Source: Streptomyces noursei (GTDB lineage Bacteria > Actinomycetota > Actinomycetes > Streptomycetales > Streptomycetaceae). Taken from it: a stretch of 64,000 bases of DNA. Location: the NCBI RefSeq assembly GCF_016917755.1, contig NZ_CP070326.1:2666001-2730000 (forward strand), read 5' to 3'. Shown here piece by piece: positions 8,142 through 14,612 of the stretch (its first letter is position 1; every line of letters starts with the position of its first letter). The position numbers were made by a program, and so were the translations under genes. Below the pieces are notes generated by a model. The model searched no databases. It had not been told where the DNA came from and was given only the letters and a program-made list of their open reading frames with translations.

Positions 8142-8993
8142 TCAGCTACGGACGGTACGGGCCCGCCGGTAGAGGACGGCGCCACCGAGCAGCAATCCGG
8201 CGCTGATCGGGACCGCATAGCCCAGCGTCCCGGCACCGGTGTGCGCGAGCTGCCGCGCACCGTGCTCCGGCGTCGCCGCGGCCTGGGCGTGCGTCGCACG
8301 GGCGCCCGCGGTGTGCGTCCGCGGCCCCGGCGCGTCCGGGGTCTGCGGGGCGACGGACCGCGGCGCGTGCGGGCCGCCGGGCTGCGCCGGGTGCCCCGGG
8401 TGGTGTGCGGAGCCCGGTTGGTGCGGCGTGCCCGGGTGGTGGGGCGTGCCGGGGCCGTGCGGGTGGCCCGGCTCCGGCTGACCGGGCTGCGACGGGTGAC
8501 CGGGGTGGTGCGAACGGCCCGGGCCCCCCGGTGAGGCGTTGTCGCAGTCGTTGCCGAAGGACGGGTTCATCGCGCCGACGACGTCAACGCTGTTGCCGCA
8601 GACGTTGATCGGGACGTCGACCGGGGCCTGGATCACGTTGCCGGATCCGACACCGGGCGAATGCGCCGCACCGCCCGTGGCGCTGGCACCGCCGTGTCCA
8701 CCGGGCGTCCGCCGGTGCTTGCCGCCCGGCCCGTGCCCGTGCCGCCCGTCGGAACCGTTCGCGCAGTGGTTGCCGAACGACGGGTTGAGCGCGCCGACGA
8801 CATTGACGGTGTTGCCGCAGACGTTGATCGGGGCGTCGATCGGGGCCTGGATCACGTTGCCGGATCCGACACCGGGTGAATTCGCCGCACCCCCCACGGC
8901 CGCGGAGTCCGCGTGCGCGTATCCGGCGGCCATGGCGAGCGCGCCGCCGGCCGCCGCCATGGTGATCAGGCCTTTTCTCGCGACCTGCCTCAT
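8142..8993 (-). CDS. Long chaplin with two chaplin domains and sortase signal (ChpC-like)
   Basis: The 283-residue secreted surface protein has a signal peptide (about 1-29, ending AHADS) and two chaplin domains (about 31-80 and 104-153). Each domain has the paired cysteines in INVCGN and FGN.C. A Pro/Gly/His-rich linker follows, then the sortase E signal LAHTG, a hydrophobic helix and an RRAR tail. Long chaplins are anchored to the wall and help display the short amyloid-forming chaplins that make aerial hyphae hydrophobic. The start is the ATG at 8993 with AGGGGA upstream. It lies downstream of the ChpH-like gene in the same direction, as in the S. coelicolor chpC/chpH locus, but a strong hairpin separates them. 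I cannot tell orthology to chpA, chpB or chpC apart; chpC is favoured by position. Confidence 0.93.
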   Translation of the reverse strand: MRQVARKGLITMAAAGGALAMAAGYAHADSAAVGGAANSPGVGSGNVIQAPIDAPINVCGNTVNVVGALNPSFGNHCANGSDGRHGHGPGGKHRRTPGGHGGASATGGAAHSPGVGSGNVIQAPVDVPINVCGNSVDVVGAMNPSFGNDCDNASPGGPGRSHHPGHPSQPGQPEPGHPHGPGTPHHPGTPHQPGSAHHPGHPAQPGGPHAPRSVAPQTPDAPGPRTHTAGARATHAQAAATPEHGARQLAHTGAGTLGYAVPISAGLLLGGAVLYRRARTVRS

Positions 8994-9107
8994 AGTTTTC
9001 CCCTGCCTAGTGCCTTACATGAATGCGGACGGGTGGCGGCCGGCGGAGATGAGATCAACTCCGCGGACTGCCTCTTGGGGAGGTTCACCCGCCGCGAAAT
9101 ACCCAGA

Positions 9108-9140
9108 GGCTCCGGAATGTCGGAGCGACATTCCGGAGCC
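9108..9140 (-). terminator. Terminator hairpin between the two chaplin genes
   Basis: A perfect 15-bp inverted repeat (9108-9122 with 9126-9140) with a 3-base loop lies 46 bp downstream of the short chaplin stop codon. It would separate the short chaplin transcript from the long chaplin. Confidence 0.8.
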
Positions 9141-9185
9141 GGGCTGGGCCGGGCCCTCAAAGGGCCGGCGAGGCCGTCGATAACG

Positions 9186-9419
9186 TCAGCGGTTCGCGCA
9201 GGTGTTGCCGAAGGTCGGGTTCAGCAGGCCGATCACGGAGATCGTGTTGCCGCAGACGTTCACCGGAACGTGCACCGGGGCCTGGACGACGTTGCCGGAG
9301 AGCACACCGGGGGAGCGCACCGCTGCACCCTGGCTCTGCGAATCGGCAACGGCAAGGCCGGCGCCGGCGAGTACGACTCCACCGGCGACCGCAGCAGCGG
9401 CGACGACCTTCTTGATCAT
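9186..9419 (-). CDS. chpH: Short chaplin (ChpH-like)
   Basis: The 77-residue secreted protein consists of a signal peptide (about 1-26, ending LAVADS) and one chaplin domain. The two cysteines lie in VNVCGNT and FGNTCANR and form the family's intramolecular disulfide. The mature peptide, rich in Val, Asn and Gly, should assemble into the amyloid film on aerial hyphae and spores. The N-terminus [14 protein letters not shown] and the mature sequence match my memory of ChpH closely. A strong Shine-Dalgarno AAGGAGGAA precedes the ATG at 9419. A candidate sporulation-class promoter is noted at 9468-9496. Confidence 0.93.
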   Translation of the reverse strand: MIKKVVAAAAVAGGVVLAGAGLAVADSQSQGAAVRSPGVLSGNVVQAPVHVPVNVCGNTISVIGLLNPTFGNTCANR

Positions 9420-9467
9420 GGTTCCTCCTTGTAGGCATTGCGGTCCCAGCCGCGGACCGCAACGACG

Positions 9468-9496
9468 TCAACGGAGGCCAGGCCGTTGAAGATACG
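9468..9496 (-). promoter_or_regulatory. Candidate sigma-BldN-like promoter of the short chaplin gene
   Basis: On the minus strand CGTATC (9496-9491), 17 bases, then CGTTGA (9473-9468) resembles the pair CGTAAC/CGTTGA that I recall for BldN-dependent promoters. It would give a leader of about 42 bases. Chaplin genes are known BldN targets; the match itself is my reading only. Confidence 0.4.
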
Positions 9497-9642
9497 AACA
9501 CACCGCGGCATTCACTCGTTTCAGCGAAGTCAACGCGAAAGGCAGGAAATTCACGCCGACTTCACCCTCTCCGCACCGGCCCGTACGCCGTACGCCGCAC
9601 CGTCCCCCGATCGGAGAACCGTTTCCCGGCGAACCCTTCCGA

Positions 9643-10968
9643 CTAACTCAGTTCGATGAACCGGTCGAGCACCCGCACCCCGAACTTCAGCCCGTCCACC
9701 GGCACCCGCTCGTCCACGCCGTGGAACATCCCGGCGAAGTCCAGCTCCGGCGGCAGCTTCAGCGGCGCGAACCCGAACCCGCGGATCCCCAGGTCGTCGA
9801 AGGACTTGGCGTCGGTCCCCGCGGAGAGCATGTACGGCACGGCCCGCGCGATCGGGTCCTCGGCCTGCAGCGCCGACTGCATCGCGTCCACCAGGGCGCC
9901 GTCGAAAGTGGTCTCCAACGCCTTGTCCGCGTGGACGTCCTCGCGCCTGACCCGCGGCCCGAGGATCCGGTCCAGGTCCGCCAGGAACTCCTCCTCGAAC
10001 CCGGGCAGGAAGCGGCCGTCCACGTGGGCGGTGGCCTCGCCCGGAATCACGTTGATCTTGTAACCGGCGCCCAGCTGCGTGGGGTTGGCGGTGTTCCGCA
10101 GCGATGCGCCGATCAGCTTGGCGATCCCGCCGAGCTTGGCCAGCGTCTCGTCCATGTTCTCCGGGTCCAGCTCGGTGCCCAGCGCGTCCCCGAGCTCGTC
10201 GAGGAAGGCCCGCAGCGTCTTGGTCACCCGCACCGGGAACTCGTACCGACCCAACCGCCCGACGGCCTCGGACAGTTCGGTGATCGCGTTGTCCCTGTGG
10301 ATCATCGAACCGTGCCCGGCCGAGCCGGCCACGGTCAGCTTCATCCAGTGCATGCCCTTCTGGGCCGTCTCGACGAGGTACAGCCGCAGGTTCTCGTTGA
10401 CAGTGAAGGAGAACCCTCCGACCTCGCTGATCGCCTCGGTCACCCCCTCGAACAGCTCGGGGTGGTGGTCGACGAGATAGCGCGCGCCGTACGTGCCACC
10501 GGCCTCCTCGTCCGCGAGGAACGCCAGCACGATGTCCCGCGGCGGCTTGCGCCCCGTGCGCAGCCGGTCGCGCACCACCGCCAGGGTCATCGCGTCCATG
10601 TCCTTCATGTCGACCGCGCCGCGGCCCCACACGCACCCGTCCGCGATCTCCCCGGAGAACGGGTGGTGGGTCCAGTCGTCCGCGTTGGCCGGCACCACGT
10701 CGGTGTGCCCGTGGATCAGCAGCGCCGGCCGCGAGCGGTCCTCCCCCTCGATCCGCGCGACGGTCGAGGCGCGCCCCTTGTGGGACTCGAAGATCCGCGG
10801 CTCCAGGCCGACCTCGGCGAGCTTCTCCGCGACGTACTCGGCGGCGACCCGCTCCCCCGGCCCCGAGTGGTCGCCGTAGTTGCTGGTGTCGATCCTGATC
10901 AGATCCCGGCACAGGTCGACGACCTCGTCCTCGCCGGTGACCGTACGGGCCTGCTGCGACTCGCTCAT
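9643..10968 (-). CDS. M20/M25/M40 family zinc metallopeptidase
   Basis: The 441-residue cytoplasmic enzyme belongs to the M20 dipeptidase/deacylase family. Metal-binding and catalytic segments are present in order: LIHGHTDVVPAN (His ligand and catalytic Asp, about residue 85), GRGAVDMKDMDA (bridging Asp, about 115) and DEEAGGTYGARYL (catalytic Glu pair, about 150). A dimerisation domain with VAGSAGHGS follows. The start is the ATG at 10968, with GAGG upstream; the ORF extends to 11013 through low-value sequence. Family members hydrolyse dipeptides or N-acyl amino acids in peptide turnover. No operon partner is seen, and the substrate is unassigned. Confidence 0.9.
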   Translation of the reverse strand: MSESQQARTVTGEDEVVDLCRDLIRIDTSNYGDHSGPGERVAAEYVAEKLAEVGLEPRIFESHKGRASTVARIEGEDRSRPALLIHGHTDVVPANADDWTHHPFSGEIADGCVWGRGAVDMKDMDAMTLAVVRDRLRTGRKPPRDIVLAFLADEEAGGTYGARYLVDHHPELFEGVTEAISEVGGFSFTVNENLRLYLVETAQKGMHWMKLTVAGSAGHGSMIHRDNAITELSEAVGRLGRYEFPVRVTKTLRAFLDELGDALGTELDPENMDETLAKLGGIAKLIGASLRNTANPTQLGAGYKINVIPGEATAHVDGRFLPGFEEEFLADLDRILGPRVRREDVHADKALETTFDGALVDAMQSALQAEDPIARAVPYMLSAGTDAKSFDDLGIRGFGFAPLKLPPELDFAGMFHGVDERVPVDGLKFGVRVLDRFIELS

Positions 10969-11271
10969 GCCGAGACCTCGCTTCGCTCGGCCCCGCATCC
11001 GCAGGGCTCGCACCGATCCTTGGTTCGCTCGCGGAGCTCGCTCACACTGCCTCCTCTGGGTTCACGGCCGCGGCACCCTCCACGGGCACGCCACGGCGGG
11101 TCCACCGCCATCCTCCACCCCGCACCCGCTCCGCCCAAGGCCGCAATACTCCCGACATGCGCTGGTCACAGCCCCGCGGCGGCCCCGGACCGCAGGTGAT
11201 CGACCACCCCCGAACGTTTGCTATTGTTTTCCTCGTCGGAACGGCCCGGAGGCCGCAACGACAGACACCTT
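10969..11271. other. Intergenic region without a supported gene
   Basis: This is about 300 bp between the peptidase start and the tRNA. A GC-rich imperfect inverted repeat around cttcgctcgg lies near the left end, and an A/T-richer stretch (ttgctattgttttcc, about 11217-11231) lies just upstream of the tRNA and probably holds its promoter. No credible ORF was found. Confidence 0.5.
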
Positions 11272-11359
11272 GTCCGGGTGGCGGAATGGCAGACGCGCTA
11301 GCTTGAGGTGCTAGTGCCCTTTATCGGGCGTGGGGGTTCAAGTCCCCCCTCGGACACCA
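11272..11359 (+). tRNA. tRNA-Leu (anticodon GAG), CCA encoded
   Basis: This 88-base type II tRNA has a 7-bp acceptor stem GTCCGGG/CTCGGAC with one G-U pair, an anticodon stem CTAGC/GCTAG enclosing TTGAGGT (anticodon GAG), a long variable arm (TGCCC..GGGCG) and a T loop GTTCAAGTC. The 3' CCA is encoded. It reads CUC/CUU leucine codons. A strong terminator follows within 8 bases. Confidence 0.97.
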
Positions 11360-11366
11360 TGAGGCA

Positions 11367-11400
11367 ATCAGGCCCCAGATCTTCGGATCTGGGGCCTGAT
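11367..11400 (+). terminator. tRNA terminator with UUCG tetraloop
   Basis: A perfect 15-bp stem (11367-11381 with 11386-11400) is closed by the very stable TTCG loop, immediately after the tRNA. No T-run follows, as is common for Streptomyces terminators. Confidence 0.9.
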
Positions 11401-11833
11401 GCTTTTCCCGGGCACCGGTGTTCACCGGCATGGCGCTGAGGCGCGGGCGAGACATCTTCCCGGCGGACGCCCGTCGCCCGCCATTTCGGGGTACGCCCCT
11501 GCCCCTCGTGAGGAGGAGCGCTCGCGCCGAAGGGCGGCCTCCAGCCCGCCGCCGCAGCCGAACCCGGTAGGGGTGACGCATTTCACGAGGGGGCTCGATG
11601 AGTTCGGGGCGGCGGGGTCCGTCGCGAGCGCGACCTCATCGGGCTCGTCGAGCACTTCGACGAGGAGAGCGGATCCGTCGCTTGAACATCGCTACGGGCC
11701 CGAGCGCTGACGGCCTGTCTCGCGGCGGCGAGTAGGTCATTCCCTAAAACCTCAGACCCGTATTTCCGGTGCGGGTGTGGCGAGTCCGTCCGTAGGGTGC
11801 CCCCGTTCATGGATGGCGAGAGGGGCGCGAGTG
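11401..11833. other. Gene-poor stretch downstream of the tRNA
   Basis: About 430 bp without a supported gene. Around 11590-11720 all frames show short peptides with stops, such as RRERDLIGLVEHFDEESG, which reads like a decayed coding remnant, but I cannot name a family. The 3' ends of tRNA genes are common integration sites; no second copy of the tRNA 3' end was seen in the window. The last 60 bp carry the upstream region of the HAD gene. Confidence 0.4.
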
Positions 11834-12508
11834 ATGTTGATCTTTGATGCGGACGACACGTTGTGGGAGAACAACGTGATCTTCGAGCGGGTGATCGACG
11901 AGTTCACGGCGTGGATGGCGGGGCCGGGGACCGATCGGGCGGCGGTGCGGGCCGTGTTGGACGAGATCGAGGCGGTCAACACGAGGACGCTGGGGTACGG
12001 GAGCAAGATGTTCCTGCGGAGCCTCGGGGAGTGCGTGGAGCGGCTGCGGGGGCGGGCGGCCACGGCGGCGGAGCGGGCGCGGATCGCCGGGTGGGAGGCG
12101 GCCTTCGCGGGGGATCGGGTGGAGCTGATCCCGGGGGTGGCCGAGACGCTGGCGGAGCTGGCGGGGCGGCACGAGCTGCTGTTGCTGACCAAGGGGGACC
12201 GGGAGGAACAGCAGCGGAAGGTGACCGCGTCGGGACTGACCGGGCACTTCCGCGGGGTGCACATCGTGCCGGAGAAGAACGTGGCCGCCTACGAGGAGCT
12301 GACCCGCGGCTACGGGCTGGCGCCGGAGCGGACGTGGATGATCGGGAACTCCCCGAAGTCGGACATCCTGCCGGCGCGGTCGGCGGGGCTGAACGCGGTG
12401 TTCATCCCGCACGACCACACCTGGGTGCTGGAGCACGAGGAGGTGGACCCGGGGGACGAGAAGGTGTTGCGGCTGGGGGCGTTCCGGGAGTTGGTGCGGC
12501 ACTTCTGA
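11834..12508 (+). CDS. HAD family hydrolase
   Basis: The 224-residue haloacid dehalogenase-type phosphatase has all four motifs: I, FDADDTLW (nucleophile Asp about residue 4 and acid Asp about 6); II, LLLTKGDRE (Thr, about 117); III, the Lys in VPEKNVAAYEE (about 146); IV, GNSPKSDILPA (about 172). A helical cap lies between I and II. The ATG at 11834 is preferred; a GTG one codon earlier is also possible, and agagggg lies upstream. HAD enzymes dephosphorylate small metabolites. No neighbour suggests the substrate. The gene ends against the ABC-F gene with a shared terminator. Confidence 0.9.
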   Translation: MLIFDADDTLWENNVIFERVIDEFTAWMAGPGTDRAAVRAVLDEIEAVNTRTLGYGSKMFLRSLGECVERLRGRAATAAERARIAGWEAAFAGDRVELIPGVAETLAELAGRHELLLLTKGDREEQQRKVTASGLTGHFRGVHIVPEKNVAAYEELTRGYGLAPERTWMIGNSPKSDILPARSAGLNAVFIPHDHTWVLEHEEVDPGDEKVLRLGAFRELVRHF

Positions 12509-12523
12509 ACTTCCGAGAGGAGG

Positions 12524-12569
12524 GGCCGGGGCCCGGGTGGCCGCCCAAGGGTGCGGCAGGGCCCCGGCC
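12524..12569. terminator. Bidirectional terminator hairpin
   Basis: An 11-bp perfect stem GGCCGGGGCCC (12524-12534) pairs with 12559-12569, between the convergent HAD and ABC-F genes. Confidence 0.7.
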
Positions 12570-12584
12570 GGGATCGGGCGCGGG

Positions 12585-14264
12585 TCAGAGCGGGTCGGTG
12601 GCGGTGAGTCCGCCGGATTCGACGGTCAGCCAGCGGGTGAGCGACAGCTCGCGCAGGAAGCGGTGGTCGTGGCTGACCACGAGGAGGGCGCCCTCGTAGG
12701 AGTGCAGGGCGGTGACCAGGCGGCGGACGGAGGACATGTCGAGATTGTTGGTCGGTTCGTCGAGGAGGAGGAGCTGGGGGGCCGGTTCGGCGAGCATCAG
12801 GGCGGCCAGTGCGGCCCGGAAGCGTTCGCCACCGGAGAGGGTGCCGGCCTGTTGGTCGGCGCGGGCGCCCTTGAACAGGAAGCGGGCCAGGCGGGCGCGG
12901 ATGCGGTTGTTGGTGGCGTCGGGGGCGTAGCGGGCGACGTTCTCGACGACGGTGAGGTCGTGGTCGAGGACCTCGTCGAGGCGCTGCGGGAGGAAGCGGT
13001 GGGGGACGTGGACCTCCGCGGTGCCGGCGGCCGGCGGGAGTTCGCCGGCGAGGGTGCGCAGCAGGGTGGTCTTGCCGGAGCCGTTGCGGCCGGTGAGGGC
13101 GATCCGTTCGGGGCCGCGCACCTCCAGGTCGGCACGGGTGCCGTAACGGGTGCGCAGGCCGGTGAGGGTGAGGACGGTGCGGCCCGGTGGGACTGCGGTG
13201 TACGGGAGGTCGATGCGGATCTCGTCCTCGTCGCGGACGGCCTCGGTCGCCTCGTCGAGGCGTTCCCGGGCTTCCTGGAGGCGTTCGGTGTGCAGGGCGC
13301 GGTGTTTGCCGGCCGAGACCTGAGCCTCCTGCTTGCGGCTGTTCATGACGATCTTGGGTTCGCGCTTCCGGGCGTACATCTTGTCGCCGTAGCGGACCCG
13401 GCGGGCCAGTTTGACCTGGGCGTCGGCCAGTTCGCGCTGCTGGCGGGCGACGTCGGCCCCGGCGGCCCGGACCATCCGCTCGGCCGCCTCCTGCTCGACG
13501 GCGAGGGCCTGTTCGTAGGCGGTGAAGTTGCCGCCGTACCAGTGGACGCCCACCCGTCGCCCGCCACCGCCCTTGGCCGGGGTCCCCCCTCGCGCCGCCC
13601 CGCCCGTCACGCGGAGGTCGGCGATCCGGTCGACGCGTTCGAGGAGTTCGCGGTCGTGGCTGACCACGAGGAGGACCCCGGACCAGGCGGAGACCGCGTC
13701 GTGGAGGCGGCGGCGGGCGGGCAGGTCGAGGTTGTTGGTGGGCTCGTCGAGGAGGAGCACGTCGGGGCGGCGGAGCAGCAGGGCGGTGAGGCGGAGAAGG
13801 ACGGACTCGCCGCCGGAGACCTCGCCGATGGTGCGGTCGAGGTCGAGGGCGTGCAGGCCGAGTTGGTCGAGGGTGGCGCGGGCGCGCTCCTCGACGTCCC
13901 AGTCGTCGCCGACGGCGGTGAAGTGCTCCTCGCTCGCGTCGCCGTCCTCGATGGCGTGCAGGGCGGCGCGGGTGGCCGCGATGCCGAGCGCCTCGTCGAC
14001 CCTGAGATGGGTGTCGAGGGAGGCGTGCTGCGGGAGGTAGCCGACCTCGCCGACGACCTTGACGCTGCCGGCGGTCGGGGTCAGCTCGCCGGCGATGAGC
14101 TTCAACAGGGTTGATTTCCCCGAGCCGTTGAGGCCGATGAGGCCGGTGCGACCGGGGCCGACGGTGAACTGGAAGTCGTCCAGGACGGGGGTGCCGTCGG
14201 GCCAGTCGAAGCCGGTGCGGGTGCAGACGACGGCCGCGGAGGGGGCGGTGGGGGGCTTTGGCAT
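12585..14264 (-). CDS. ABC-F ATPase (ribosome-associated, antibiotic-resistance type)
   Basis: The 559-residue protein has two ABC domains and no membrane segment. Domain 1 has Walker A GLNGSGKST (about 43), signature VSGGES and Walker B VLLLDEPTNNLD. Domain 2 has GRNGSGKTT (about 357), LSGGER and LLLLDEPTNNLD. The linker between them (about 230-330) is basic and helical, the part that reaches into the ribosomal peptidyl-transferase region in ABC-F factors. A Gly-rich insert, GGTPAKGGGGRR, sits before the linker. ABC-F proteins displace or counter ribosome-targeting antibiotics or rescue stalled ribosomes. The ATG at 14264 has GGAGA at proper distance. A 234-base leader with a three-codon upstream ORF suggests antibiotic-inducible attenuation. 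The drug class is not predictable here. Confidence 0.9.
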   Translation of the reverse strand: MPKPPTAPSAAVVCTRTGFDWPDGTPVLDDFQFTVGPGRTGLIGLNGSGKSTLLKLIAGELTPTAGSVKVVGEVGYLPQHASLDTHLRVDEALGIAATRAALHAIEDGDASEEHFTAVGDDWDVEERARATLDQLGLHALDLDRTIGEVSGGESVLLRLTALLLRRPDVLLLDEPTNNLDLPARRRLHDAVSAWSGVLLVVSHDRELLERVDRIADLRVTGGAARGGTPAKGGGGRRVGVHWYGGNFTAYEQALAVEQEAAERMVRAAGADVARQQRELADAQVKLARRVRYGDKMYARKREPKIVMNSRKQEAQVSAGKHRALHTERLQEARERLDEATEAVRDEDEIRIDLPYTAVPPGRTVLTLTGLRTRYGTRADLEVRGPERIALTGRNGSGKTTLLRTLAGELPPAAGTAEVHVPHRFLPQRLDEVLDHDLTVVENVARYAPDATNNRIRARLARFLFKGARADQQAGTLSGGERFRAALAALMLAEPAPQLLLLDEPTNNLDMSSVRRLVTALHSYEGALLVVSHDHRFLRELSLTRWLTVESGGLTATDPL

Positions 14265-14499
14265 GCGGGTCTCCAGGGAGGTGTGCGCGGGCGGGCGATG
14301 CGTGCGCAGGGAGACACCGCGGCAGTGCCGGGGTTCGGGTACGCCGTGCGTACGCCGAGGTCACGGACGGGGCGCGCGGGGCGGGATCGCGGAGCGAATC
14401 GCCGGTCGCGGGCGCGGTGTCTTCCGGACCTCAGACGAGCAACGGCCTTCTCCTGTCGGGAGGGAAACCCGCCGGGGCGCTGCCCGGGCGGGGTGGACG
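14265..14499 (-). promoter_or_regulatory. Putative ribosome-mediated attenuation leader of the ABC-F gene
   Basis: From the predicted start near 14499 the leader holds a strongly ribosome-bound three-codon ORF (14442-14431). A 10-base arm (14422-14413) starting 8 bases after its stop can pair perfectly with 14321-14312, 47 bases before the ABC-F start. One mismatch and two more pairs extend the stem. Nested inside is a GTACGC/GCGTAC hairpin (14339-14353). A ribosome stalled on the micro-ORF would cover the first arm and break the long stem. This is inference from sequence. Confidence 0.55.
14431..14442 (-). CDS. Three-codon upstream ORF (fMet-Leu-Val) in the ABC-F leader
   Basis: TTG CTC GTC TGA is preceded by the strong Shine-Dalgarno AGGAGAAGG (14454-14446) at good spacing. 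It is far better placed for ribosome binding than chance would suggest in a noncoding leader. Very short leader ORFs are known in front of antibiotic-inducible ABC-F genes in Gram-positive bacteria, where drug-stalled ribosomes on the leader switch on the main gene. The peptide itself is probably irrelevant; ribosome occupancy would be the signal. The start codon would be TTG. Confidence 0.5.
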   Translation of the reverse strand: MLV

Positions 14500-14505
14500 A
14501 CTACG

Positions 14506-14534
14506 ACCGTAGAGGCTGACCGGCGGGAATGCAA
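14506..14534 (-). promoter_or_regulatory. Candidate vegetative promoter of the ABC-F gene
   Basis: On the minus strand TTGCAT (14534-14529), 17 bases, then TACGGT (14511-14506) fits a HrdB-type promoter. The -35 lies in the right arm of the palindrome at 14527-14560. Confidence 0.55.
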
Positions 14535-14560
14535 ACGCTATTTTTGTTGCGTTTGCATTC
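14527..14560. promoter_or_regulatory. 12-bp perfect inverted repeat overlapping the ABC-F -35
   Basis: GAATGCAAACGC and its exact complement flank an A/T-rich 10-base spacer (tatttttgtt). It could be an operator for the ABC-F promoter or the P450 terminator; position over the -35 favours an operator, and the T-run in the spacer argues against a classical terminator. Confidence 0.6.
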
Positions 14561-14612
14561 TCCGCTGTCCCGACGCCGGCCGCGCGGGCGGGCGTCGGGT
14601 GCGGCGCGGTCG

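Noticed and set aside
11321..11581. Minus-strand ORF of 86 codons ending in PRGDLNPHAR, overlapping the tRNA
   Set aside because: This is the well-known spurious translation across a tRNA-Leu gene; no ribosome-binding site or homologous domain.
14527..14550. SigR-type promoter GGGAAT...GTT within the palindrome
   Set aside because: The spacing between GGAAT and GTT is 15 or 20 bases, not the 18-19 required, and no plus-strand gene follows.
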